DNA from: Veillonellaceae bacterium
GTDB lineage: Bacteria; Bacillota; Negativicutes; Veillonellales; Dialisteraceae
Assembly (NCBI GenBank): GCA_025992895.1
Contig: DAJPGA010000001.1
Location: 286,001-350,000 of the forward strand
DNA: 64,000 bases
Direction of reading: 5' to 3'
Shown here: positions 15,697-23,644 of the stretch, piece by piece
Numbering within the stretch: position 1 is the first letter of the stretch
Layout: the number at the start of each line of letters is the position of its first letter
Position numbers and translations under genes: made by a program
The notes under the pieces: generated by a model
The model's database searches: none
What the model saw: only the letters and a program-made list of their open reading frames with translations
What the model was told of the DNA's origin: nothing

Positions 15697-16767
15697 ATGA
15701 AGTGCGTGAAATTCCGGCTGATCCAGATCCGCAATATGGAGGATACGACCATTCTGCCGGATGAAGGACTCACCATCTTCACGGGCGAAAACGGCAGCGG
15801 GAAGACGAACCTGATCGAGGCGGTCTACTACGCCTCCATCGGGAAATCCTTCCGCACGGGAAATGACAACGAAATGATCCGGCTGGGGGACGAGGAAGGC
15901 ACTATCCTCCTCGACTTCACCATCCGCGACGTCTCGCACACCATCAAAGTGAAACTGACGAGGAACCAGGGCAAGAAAATCTTCTTCAACGACAACCCTG
16001 TTCGGAAAAAAGACCTCATGGGACTCTTCCGCACCGTCATCTTCACACCTGACGAACTCCAGCTCATCAAAGGCGCCCCCGTTTTCAGGAGGCGCTTCCT
16101 TGATATGGAAATCTCCCAGGTCTCCCCGCGCTACTATGCCGAACTCCTCCGCTACACCAGAGCCGTCCAGCAAAGAAACGCAGCTTTCAGGAACGCCAGG
16201 ATGACAGGCATCATCCCGGACACCGACATCTGGGACGAACAGATCGGGAAATGCGCCGCCTACATCGTGCGGAAACGCCTTGAAACCGTGAAAAAGATGA
16301 ACGGTACCGTCCCCGACATGGAATCCGCCCTTACAGGAAACAGGGAAAACCTCGAAATCCGCTACAAACAGGCCGGATCCGACGAGCCGAGATACGACGA
16401 AGAATGGTTCCTCGAGCGTCTCGCCGCCTACCGCGAAGAAGACGCCAAATTCTGCCACACCTCCGTAGGCCCGCACAGAGACGACCTCACCTTCTTCATG
16501 AACGGCATGGACATCTCCATTTACGGCTCTCAGGGCCAGCAGCGGACAGCCATCCTCGCCATGAAACTCTCCGAGATGGAATACATCAAAGAAGAAACCA
16601 GCGAATACCCCGTCCTCCTTCTGGACGACATCGGAAGCGAGCTGGACAGTAAAAGAAGAAAAGCCCTCATGAACTTCCTCGAGACAAGAAATATCCAGAC
16701 CATGGTCACTGGCACCGACGTGCCCTTCGACCACAAGGCGAAGATTATTGAGGTAGGGAAGGAATGA
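15697..16767 (+). CDS. recF: DNA replication and repair protein RecF
   Basis: The 356-residue ABC-type ATPase has Walker A GENGSGKTNLIEA (near residue 30), the signature SQGQQR, and Walker B plus D-loop PVLLLDDIGSELD. It acts with RecO and RecR to load RecA at gaps and stalled forks. It is the last gene of the dnaA cluster and ends at a strong terminator. gyrB, which often follows recF in Firmicutes, does not follow here. Confidence 0.96.
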   Translation: MKCVKFRLIQIRNMEDTTILPDEGLTIFTGENGSGKTNLIEAVYYASIGKSFRTGNDNEMIRLGDEEGTILLDFTIRDVSHTIKVKLTRNQGKKIFFNDNPVRKKDLMGLFRTVIFTPDELQLIKGAPVFRRRFLDMEISQVSPRYYAELLRYTRAVQQRNAAFRNARMTGIIPDTDIWDEQIGKCAAYIVRKRLETVKKMNGTVPDMESALTGNRENLEIRYKQAGSDEPRYDEEWFLERLAAYREEDAKFCHTSVGPHRDDLTFFMNGMDISIYGSQGQQRTAILAMKLSEMEYIKEETSEYPVLLLDDIGSELDSKRRKALMNFLETRNIQTMVTGTDVPFDHKAKIIEVGKE

Positions 16768-16794
16768 GGATATTTAGAGGTACAGTGATACGAA

Positions 16795-16822
16795 AAAAGG
16801 ACTCATCGAGAGTCCTTTTTTT
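16795..16822 (+). terminator. Terminator after recF
   Basis: GGACTC-ATCGA-GAGTCC stem (16799-16815) followed by seven T. Confidence 0.9.
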
Positions 16823-17290
16823 GTTGTCAGACTACGCTGACGACACCAAATAACCTCGATTTCATCGAGGGGAACTTCACCCCTTTCGGCTCCGCCACTT
16901 TCCCCGAAGGGGGCAGCCGGTACATTTTACCGCAGTGCCCATTTTTCAGAGACGAGCCCTTTTTTCGTTGTCAGACTACGCTGACGATACCAGAAAACCG
17001 CGATAAAACCGCGTGGAACTTCACCCCTTTTAGCTCCGCCACTTCCCCCGAGGGGGCAGCCGGTACATTTTACCGCAGTGCTCATTTTTCAGAGACGAGT
17101 CCTTTTTTTCGTTGTCAGACTACGCTGACGACACCAAATAACATCGATTTTATCGAGGAGAACTTCACACCTTTCACCAGCGTCAGTATAAGGATGGGCT
17201 GGATCCACCGTGACGGGCAGGTTAAAACCTTTCGTACCGGCGATAACGGTTATGCAACTTTGATGTACGGAGCTCTGATTTTCAGGGACG
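16823..17290. repeat. Three tandem diverged copies of a ~148-bp repeat
   Basis: Units start at about 16825, 16974 and 17112, each with GTTGTCAGACTACGCTGACG, an AACTTCACCCCTTT..GCTCCGCCACTT block, GCCGGTACATTTTACCGCAG and a TTTTCAGAGACGAG end. The stem in each unit differs but still pairs (CTCGAT-TTC-ATCGAG, CCGCG..CGCGG, TCGAT-TTT-ATCGA). The third unit diverges after its first half. A related unit lies at 22500-22600. No gene is visible. Confidence 0.8.
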
Positions 17291-17299
17291 TAGGCCGGT

Positions 17300-17640
17300 C
17301 TTGACCTTGCCCTGAAAGGGAAGGTTTGGATAGGATTACGAAAGGTCAAAAACAAATCAGACTTGAAATCTTTTCTTTATTCCTTGTGAAGCCTTCCCTT
17401 CTGGGGAAGGTGCGCAGCTTATCTTTTATCTGTAGCTGCGCGGATGAGGTGAAGTTAATAAGTAAATGGATGAGTTGCATTTCCACGGACGAAGTCCGAT
17501 TGTAAGGGTTTTAATTTTCTTCCTTCAAATCAAGGCTGCTGAGATAGAAGGATTAAATGAACCTCTTTCGCCTCGCAGACTCGGCACTTTCCCCTAACGG
17601 GGACAGCTTTTTCCGCTGGTGCTATTTCCCTTTATCCATC
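17300..17640. repeat. Mosaic hairpin repeat elements
   Basis: The stretch holds CCTTGC-CCT-GAA-AGGG-AAGG (17305-17324), then a block (17346-17444) almost identical to 35425-35520 and ending in GCGCAGC..GCTGCGC. It also holds a CGGAC-GAA-GTCCG stem (17485-17497) and a reversed CTTTCCCCTAACGGGGACAG scaffold near 17590. No gene is visible. Confidence 0.75.
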
Positions 17641-17648
17641 CCCAAAAA

Positions 17649-17664
17649 TGTTTCACGTGAAACA
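17649..17664. promoter_or_regulatory. parS: parS site 1
   Basis: A perfect TGTTTCACGTGAAACA palindrome, the conserved ParB (Spo0J) binding site. parB is at 28992. Confidence 0.95.
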
Positions 17665-17692
17665 TTTTGCATCCTTTTATGTTCTATGAAAT

Positions 17693-17708
17693 TGTTTCAC
17701 GTGAAACA
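17693..17708. promoter_or_regulatory. parS: parS site 2
   Basis: A second perfect TGTTTCACGTGAAACA, 44 bases after site 1. Confidence 0.95.
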
Positions 17709-17712
17709 ATTG

Positions 17713-17742
17713 AAAAAAGCTCCGGATGTCCGGAGCTTTTAA
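17713..17742. terminator. Terminator after the dciA-like gene
   Basis: AAAAGCTCCGGA-TG-TCCGGAGCTTTT forms a 12-bp stem with T on both sides. Confidence 0.88.
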
Positions 17743-17750
17743 TATTTTTT

Positions 17751-18659
17751 TCAGTCCCATTTTTTCTCAGGCATGTGCTGGAGGATGTTTTCTGCTTCCT
17801 GTTCTGAGATTTCGTTGATGGGTTTGTGGATGAGGAGGGCGAGGAGTTTTCTTTTTTCTTCGGCTCCGCTGTGTTTCTGGAATATATTTTCTTTGTATCT
17901 GTGGATGAGGATATCTCTGGCTTCTTCGTATTCGCTGTAGCCGCAGCCAATGATGGAGCGGACTTGCTGGAAGGTGTAGTGTGGGTATTTCTTGAGGAGG
18001 AGGACGGCTCTGTGTTTGATGTTCCTGTCGAAGATTCTCTGGCAGTTGGGGCAGAGTTTCTGGTTTTTGTCCTTTTGGTCGAAGAGGGCACCGCACCAGG
18101 CGCAGGGTTTGTAGCCGGCGGCGGCTTCGCCTTTACGGATTTTTAGGACTTCAGTCATGAGGTCCTGGAAGGGCTGTTTCAGTTTGTCGTTTCCGACGTG
18201 GCCTTCGACCCAGTTTTCAATCCATTTTTCCTCTCCTTCGGTGAGGTCCTGGCTGTACATTTTCTGCTCTTCTTCGATTTTCTGGTTGACGGGATCCAAA
18301 GTCGAGTAGGCTTTTTCCTTTTTCTGCCTGGGGCCTGCGATGAAACGGATGTCTTTGAAGCGTTTTCCGAATTCGTCTTTGGAGAGGAGCTTCAGGAGGT
18401 CGCCTTTCATCATGAAGAGGTGCTGGAGGAAGACGGAGTTCGTGACGGCGACGACCAGGGTGTCGTCTTTCCAGCTCTTGATGTAGGATTCCTTGGCGAG
18501 CATGTCGCCGACGATGTTCTTCCACCGTTTCTGGAAGAGGAAGAACTGGAAGCCGTCGTTGCCGAAGATTTTCTTGCTGGTGAAGGAGTCGGAGAAGACC
18601 TGGTCGATGCCGGCCATGACTTTGTATCGTTTGCCTTTGTCTTTATGGTTTTCTTCCAT
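17751..18659 (-). CDS. DUF721/DciA-like protein with zinc-ribbon extension
   Basis: The product has 302 residues. Residues about 15-110 match the DUF721 (DciA) fold: a helix with FLFQKRWKNIVGDMLAKESYI, then DDTLVVAVTNSVFLQHLFMMKGDLL. DciA loads or activates the DnaB helicase in most bacteria that lack DnaC or DnaI. Residues 186-206 carry CxxC...CxxC (C186, C189, C203, C206), a zinc ribbon, followed by a helical tail. The gene faces recF next to two parS sites, and AGGAGG precedes its ATG. Its position next to dnaA-recF supports a replication role. The zinc ribbon and C-terminal domain (about 180-300) go beyond the usual short DciA. Assignment to DciA rests on pattern, not on a search. Confidence 0.75.
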   Translation of the reverse strand: MEENHKDKGKRYKVMAGIDQVFSDSFTSKKIFGNDGFQFFLFQKRWKNIVGDMLAKESYIKSWKDDTLVVAVTNSVFLQHLFMMKGDLLKLLSKDEFGKRFKDIRFIAGPRQKKEKAYSTLDPVNQKIEEEQKMYSQDLTEGEEKWIENWVEGHVGNDKLKQPFQDLMTEVLKIRKGEAAAGYKPCAWCGALFDQKDKNQKLCPNCQRIFDRNIKHRAVLLLKKYPHYTFQQVRSIIGCGYSEYEEARDILIHRYKENIFQKHSGAEEKRKLLALLIHKPINEISEQEAENILQHMPEKKWD

Positions 18660-18875
18660 GATGCCCTCCTTCGATGATTTCTTTCTTCCATTATACTATA
18701 AATTTCCCATGGCATGACTTTCTGCATTTGGCGCAAGGTTTACCGAAAGGTATGGAAATCAATTGTCTTATTCTAATTTGTTATAATTCGTTTAGATTCT
18801 ATTAACTCTTTCTATGTTATGAATTATAATATATATATGTATTTGTTGGAATGAATTCCGAAAGGGGGGATTCCT

Positions 18876-19832
18876 TTGGCTGATGAAATCAAGGACGGCA
18901 AGGTAGACGTTACCCGTTACATGGTCAAGGAAGGCGAAAAGGTCAATCTGAAGAAATACAGCACGAAGTGCGATGTTTCTATAGACAAGTCTCAGGTGAA
19001 AAATCTGTATTTCCCGCAGGTGATCGAAAAGCTTAAGGATTTGCAGGAGAAATTGTACGCGCAGAACACGTACGGGCTCGTGGTCGTGCTCCAGGCGATG
19101 GATGCGGCTGGCAAGGACGGGACGATCAATCATGTCTTTGCAAGTTTGAATCCTGGCGGTGTGAAGGTGGTTTCCTTCAAGCAGCCGACGACGGAGGAAA
19201 AAGACCACGATTACATGTGGCGTATCAATAAGGCGCTGCCGGAACGCGGGGATATCGGGATTTTCAACCGTTCTCAGTATGAGGATGTTATCGTGACGCG
19301 CATCCATGACCTGGTCCATCAGGGGCAGCTGCCGCAGGATCTGGTGAATAAGAATATCTGGGAAGAGCGCTACGAGCAGATCAATAACTGGGAGAAGTAC
19401 CTTCGTCAGAACGGGTTCATGATGATCAAGATTTTCCTCCATGTATCGAAGGAAGAGCAGCAGAAGCGCCTGATCGACCGTATCGTGAACCATCAGAAGA
19501 ACTGGAAATTCTCGATGTCGGATATCAATGAAAGGCAGTACTGGGACCGTTACCAGGAGCTGTATGAGGAAATGATTTCGAAAACGTCGAAGGACATTTC
19601 GCCATGGTTCATCATTCCGGCAGACCAGAAGTGGTATACCCGCTACATTGTCGCCCTCATCACGCTGCATGCGCTGAAGAAGATCAATCCGCAGTTCCCG
19701 AAGCTGGATCCGGAAGTGCAGAAGCAGCTGGAAACATTCAAGAAGCTCATCGCACAGGTGGACGTGAAGGAACTGGCAGAAATCCAGACGACGCTTTCTG
19801 AGAAGGCAGAAGAAGAAAACAAGGAAAAATAA
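18876..19832 (+). CDS. Polyphosphate kinase 2 family protein, copy 1
   Basis: The 318-residue protein starts with TTG behind AAGGGGGGA. The PPK2 core has a P-loop-like MDAAGKDGTINHV, a lid region with FNRSQYEDVIVTR, and Walker B-type KIFLHVSKEEQ followed by NWKFSMSDINERQYWDRY. PPK2 enzymes transfer phosphate between polyphosphate and nucleoside mono- or diphosphates in the cytoplasm, usually to make ATP or GTP from polyphosphate. The subclass (AMP or ADP acceptor) cannot be assigned with confidence. It is followed 34 bases later by a paralogue in the same direction, so the pair probably forms one transcript. Confidence 0.93.
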   Translation: MADEIKDGKVDVTRYMVKEGEKVNLKKYSTKCDVSIDKSQVKNLYFPQVIEKLKDLQEKLYAQNTYGLVVVLQAMDAAGKDGTINHVFASLNPGGVKVVSFKQPTTEEKDHDYMWRINKALPERGDIGIFNRSQYEDVIVTRIHDLVHQGQLPQDLVNKNIWEERYEQINNWEKYLRQNGFMMIKIFLHVSKEEQQKRLIDRIVNHQKNWKFSMSDINERQYWDRYQELYEEMISKTSKDISPWFIIPADQKWYTRYIVALITLHALKKINPQFPKLDPEVQKQLETFKKLIAQVDVKELAEIQTTLSEKAEEENKEK

Positions 19833-19866
19833 AACAACAAAATAAAATGTAAAGGGGAAACCTGTC

Positions 19867-20865
19867 ATGGAGAACGAGACAAAAGGAAAGACCGAAGTAA
19901 ATGATGTCAAAGAAGTCAAAGACGTAAAAGACTACAAAGATGCGAAAATAAAAATTGACATCGACAGATACCGCGTCAAGGAAGGCGACACGATCAACCT
20001 TAAGAAGTTCGCCACGTACTGCGATCAGGATGTGGACAAGAGTGCCGTGAAGAACTATGCATTCCCACAGGCACTTGATGAAATCAGCCTGCTGCAGGCA
20101 AAGCTTTTCGCGCAGAGCACTTACGGGCTCATCATCGTCCTGCAGGCCATGGATGCTGCCGGCAAGGACAGCACGATCAAGCACGTATTCTCTCATCTCG
20201 ATCCGAACGGAGTACACGTCGTTTCCTTCAAGCAGCCGACCGAAGAGGAAAAGGACCACGACTACATGTGGCGCATCAACAAAGCCCTTCCGCGCCGCGG
20301 GGATATCGGCGTATTCAACCGTTCCCACTACGAAGACGTCATCGTTTCCCGCGTCCATAATCTGATCGAGCAGGGCAAGATGCCGAAGAACCTCATCAGC
20401 AAGGATATCTGGGACATACGCTACCGTCAGATCCGCGACTGGGAAACGTACCTGAACGAAAACGGCTTCCCGATCGTCAAGATTTTCCTGCACGTATCGA
20501 AGGATGAACAGCGCGACCGCCTGGCTGAACGAATCCTCAAAAAGCAGAAAAACTGGAAATTCTCCATGGCAGACATCAACGAACGCCGCTACTGGGACCG
20601 TTACCAGGAACTGTACAGCGAGATGATTTCCGAAACCTCCCTGAAAGAGGCGCCATGGTACATCGTCCCGGCTGACCAGAAATGGTACACCCGCTACGTC
20701 GTCGCCCAGATCGTCATCAAGGCACTGAAGGACATCGCGCCGAAGTTCCCGGAAATGTCGAAGGAAATCAAGGACCAGCTCGAAGAATTCAGGAAGCTGA
20801 TCGAAAGCGGCTCTGTCGGCATGATCGAGGAAATGCAGGACATGATGCTCCCCTCTGATAAGTAA
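19867..20865 (+). CDS. Polyphosphate kinase 2 family protein, copy 2
   Basis: The 332-residue paralogue of the preceding gene shares the long blocks VVSFKQP, KDHDYMWRINKALP, RGDIG and NWKFSM and has the P-loop MDAAGKDSTIKHV. An extra lysine- and aspartate-rich N-terminal stretch (about 30 residues) replaces the shorter start of copy 1. It likely uses polyphosphate to phosphorylate nucleotides. The tandem pair points to a duplication followed by divergence, perhaps into enzymes with different nucleotide acceptors. AAGGGG precedes the ATG. A terminator follows about 100 bases downstream. Confidence 0.93.
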   Translation: MENETKGKTEVNDVKEVKDVKDYKDAKIKIDIDRYRVKEGDTINLKKFATYCDQDVDKSAVKNYAFPQALDEISLLQAKLFAQSTYGLIIVLQAMDAAGKDSTIKHVFSHLDPNGVHVVSFKQPTEEEKDHDYMWRINKALPRRGDIGVFNRSHYEDVIVSRVHNLIEQGKMPKNLISKDIWDIRYRQIRDWETYLNENGFPIVKIFLHVSKDEQRDRLAERILKKQKNWKFSMADINERRYWDRYQELYSEMISETSLKEAPWYIVPADQKWYTRYVVAQIVIKALKDIAPKFPEMSKEIKDQLEEFRKLIESGSVGMIEEMQDMMLPSDK

Positions 20866-20968
20866 TAAAAGAAACGCATAAAAATGCAGCGTACTTCTGA
20901 TTTCCTTGATAAGAAAGAAGCAGAAACGCCCATTTTACCGCAGATACAAATTAAGGCAGGCCATAAAA

Positions 20969-21020
20969 AAGAAGCGGAAGGAGGATAAGAAGAATCACGT
21001 CCTTAACCGCTTCTTTTCAT
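20969..21020 (+). terminator. Terminator after the PPK2 pair
   Basis: AAGAAGCGG-AAGGA pairs with TCCTT-AA-CCGCTTCTT, followed by TTTT. Confidence 0.75.
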
Positions 21021-21025
21021 TATGG

Positions 21026-21031
21026 TATAAT
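21026..21031 (+). promoter_or_regulatory. -10 element of ompA
   Basis: A perfect TATAAT, 65 bases before the ATG. The -35 is weak and lies inside the preceding terminator. Confidence 0.55.
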
Positions 21032-21096
21032 GGAATAGATACTAGGAATAGAAACTTTGAAATTATTGAAATGATTGATTGCGAGAGGTGAAACTT

Positions 21097-22221
21097 ATGA
21101 AAAAAATTATTGCGGCTATGATCGCACTGGCAGCAGTTTCCAGCGCAGCATACGCATCTCCTCTGACGACGTACCAGAAGGGACAGACTGAAATCAACGT
21201 AGGCATGTGGGATGCATCCGCGAAATCCAATGGCTATAAATCCGACGGCGAATGGAATTTCACCGGCGGCCTGACATACGGCATTAACGACAAATGGGCC
21301 GCTCAGTACCAGTACACCGGCCTTTCCACCGACCATACCGGCGGAAACATGAACGAACTGAATGCTCTCTACTCCATCAATCCGGAAGTAGCAGCCTTCG
21401 GCGGCTGGAACCGCATCCATATGTCCGACTTCCCGGACCGCGTATTCGGCTCCTCTGACCGTACAAACAACGTAGCCCAGTTAGGCCTCATTGCCCGCCA
21501 TCCGCTGACCGACGGCCTTGACGTCTATGCCAAGGGCGCCCTCGGCACCGAACAGACTACCATGTGGGAAGCAGGCGTCGACCTCGCCATCGATGAAGAC
21601 CTCGACCTGAACGCAGGCTACCATTACCTGAATACAAAAGGAAATGACGACAACAATGTCTCCTACAAAGGCTTCATGGCAGGCGTATCCTACCGCTTCG
21701 GCGGCTCCAATGAATACGGCACAGGCACAAACGGCATGATTGACGACTCCGCTTACTCCTACGCTAACCAGAACGAAAGAGTAGCAACCGTCTCCACTGT
21801 CACCAAATCCGATACACCGGCAGCCGTAGTCACCACTACAAACAATGCAGGCGCAGAAACGACCGTCCAGGTACCGGCTGATACACCAGTCGCAGCACCG
21901 GAAAACGACTATTACTTCAACAGCGTCCTCTTCAACGAAGACTCCTCCGACATCATCCCGGCACAGAAAATCAACCTCGATGCATTCGTCAAAGAAGCTA
22001 AGGAAACAGGCCACGTCTTCAAACTCGTAGGCCGCACCGATGCCACAGGCTCCGCTGACTACAACGAAAACCTCGCATCCAGACGCATCAAAGCCGTCAG
22101 AGACTATGCCGTCTCCAAAGGCGTTGACGCTTCCAAACTCGTAGAAATGGTCAAAGGCTCCGAAGGCTCCACTGGCAAGAACGAAGGCGACAGAAGAGTC
22201 GATATCTTTGAACATAAGTAA
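21097..22221 (+). CDS. OmpA-family outer-membrane protein
   Basis: ATG 21097 (GAGAGGTG upstream) gives 374 residues with a Sec signal of about 20 residues ending AYA. Residues about 25-205 are an alternating beta-barrel with repeated aromatic girdle patterns (WNFTGGLTYGI, WAAQYQYTGL, YRFGGSNEYG). A flexible T/V/P-rich linker follows. The C-terminal OmpA domain (about 270-374) has FKLVGRTDATGSADYN and LASRRIKAVRDYAV, with the aspartate and arginine that bind diaminopimelate in peptidoglycan. The protein ties the outer membrane to the wall, and its presence shows a diderm cell. It is a single-gene unit with its own promoter and terminator. Confidence 0.93.
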   Translation: MKKIIAAMIALAAVSSAAYASPLTTYQKGQTEINVGMWDASAKSNGYKSDGEWNFTGGLTYGINDKWAAQYQYTGLSTDHTGGNMNELNALYSINPEVAAFGGWNRIHMSDFPDRVFGSSDRTNNVAQLGLIARHPLTDGLDVYAKGALGTEQTTMWEAGVDLAIDEDLDLNAGYHYLNTKGNDDNNVSYKGFMAGVSYRFGGSNEYGTGTNGMIDDSAYSYANQNERVATVSTVTKSDTPAAVVTTTNNAGAETTVQVPADTPVAAPENDYYFNSVLFNEDSSDIIPAQKINLDAFVKEAKETGHVFKLVGRTDATGSADYNENLASRRIKAVRDYAVSKGVDASKLVEMVKGSEGSTGKNEGDRRVDIFEHK

Positions 22222-22248
22222 GAAGTAAAGAAGTGAATATATGAATAC

Positions 22249-22279
22249 AAAAAAGAGGCCCATCGAGGACCTCTTTTTT
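22249..22279 (+). terminator. Terminator of ompA
   Basis: A-rich GAGG-CC..GGA-CCTC stem followed by TTTTTT. Confidence 0.88.
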
Positions 22280-22284
22280 GCTGC

Positions 22285-22720
22285 GAGCATTGCTCGAAAA
22301 TAGTTGGCTGCGCCTTTCATAAAATGCACCTCTTTCGCCCGGCATCAGAATAAAGGCCGGGCACTTTCCCCTGACGGGGACAGCTTCCCAAGGTATAAAA
22401 GAAAGAGCTCTGCTCCTATTTGTTTAAAACCTTTCGTAAATCCCTCCTACCCCACCTTTCGTCGCCTGACGGCGCCACTTTCCCCTGACGGGGACAGCCG
22501 GTACATTTTACCGCAGTGCTCATTGTTCGGAGACGAGTCCTTTTTTCGTTGTCAGACTACGCTGACGACACCGGAAAACCTCGATTTCATCAGCCGCAGG
22601 CTGGTTTTATTGTTTTCCATCGAACGAAGTTCGGTTTGAAGAAAACCGTACGACCTCGCTCCGCTCGCAAGTCAAAAATCAGTACATCGCAATTAAATCG
22701 AGGCAAGAATGCTCTTACAA
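22285..22720. repeat. Mosaic hairpin repeat elements
   Basis: The stretch holds the reversed scaffold with a GCCCGGC..GCCGGGC stem (22338-22364), CTTTCCCCTGACGGGGACAG twice, an AAGAGCTCTGCTC block, and a fourth partial copy of the 148-bp unit (22500-22590). No gene is visible. Confidence 0.7.
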
Positions 22721-22735
22721 ATCTCCCAAATCAAA

Positions 22736-22768
22736 ATACCCCGCAGCATCGCTTATGCTGCGGGGTAT
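22736..22768 (-). terminator. Terminator of the frameshifted HAD gene
   Basis: A 14-bp perfect stem, ATACCCCGCAGCAT with ATGCTGCGGGGTAT, five-base loop, then TTTTGATTT on the minus strand. Confidence 0.75.
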
Positions 22769-22773
22769 CCGTT

Positions 22774-23491
22774 TTAATTTTCTTTTTCCACGAAGTCCAG
22801 TATTTCCAAGGGATGGTTCACGAAGTTCTTTCCTCCTCGGGTTCTGAGGAAGGTTTCGGGGCGGAAGCCCCAGGTGACGGAGAGGCAGGGGAGATGGGAG
22901 TTTCTGGCTGTTTCTATGTCCACTTCTGTGTCTCCTACGTAGATGGCATCCGCTGGTGTGAGGGAAAGATCGCTCAGGATTGCATTGATCATGTCTGGAG
23001 CGGGTTTTCGGTGGATGTCCGGTCTTGTTTCCTTTGACGACATCAAAAAGGTCTTTAAGGTACATTTCTGTGAGTTTTTTGACAGGGGCTTCGTCTTTGT
23101 TGGAGGCTACGGCTGTCTTGATGTTTTTTTCTCTCAGTTTTTCCAATAGTTCAGGAATGCCTTCGTAGGGACTTGTTTTTCTGTTGTTTCTTGGATAAAG
23201 GTCGGAGAAGAAGGAGCGGCATTTCTGGATTTCTTCTTCGGTGACGGCATAGCGGGAAGCCGGGATGGTTTCGCAAAGGTTGATGAGGTCCTGGCCCTGG
23301 CAGCCTCTGGAAAGGGCGATGATTTTTGCGATGTCGTCGTGGATGCCGCTTCCGAAGCATAGTTTGACTTCATCTCTGGTGAAGTGGTGGGGAAGGCCCA
23401 TGGCTTCGAGGGCGTTGTTGGAGGCGGTGGTGATGTCGGTGATGGTATCGAGGATGGTTCCATCCATATCAAAAATGACGGCTTTGATCAT
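22774..23491 (-). pseudogene. HAD phosphatase (phosphoglycolate phosphatase-like), one-base frameshift
   Basis: From ATG 23491 the frame encodes MIKAVIFDMDGTILDT (motif I), a helical cap, and AVASNKDEAPVKKL (motif II). After VVKGN the frame loses similarity to HAD proteins. The +1 frame resumes with TRPDIHRKPAPDMINA (motif III), then AIYVGDTEVDIETARN (motif IV), and ends at 22774. One extra A in a GGAAAC run at about 23028-23030 accounts for the break, because the span 22774-23491 is 718 bases, one more than 239 codons. The intact product would be about 238 residues and could dephosphorylate phosphoglycolate or similar small phosphates. A sequencing error is possible; otherwise the gene is inactive. 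Confidence 0.85.
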
Positions 23492-23644
23492 AGTTGTTCC
23501 TTTCTTTTTGTATTTTCTTTTGTTTTATTATACCTGCCTCATTCTTTCATTTCCATTTTCCTTAGGCGTTGCGGATTTCTCAAGAAATGCTGTCTCTTTT
23601 TTTGCTATAATGGGAATAATTATTTTTTTAAGGGGGGAATGACC

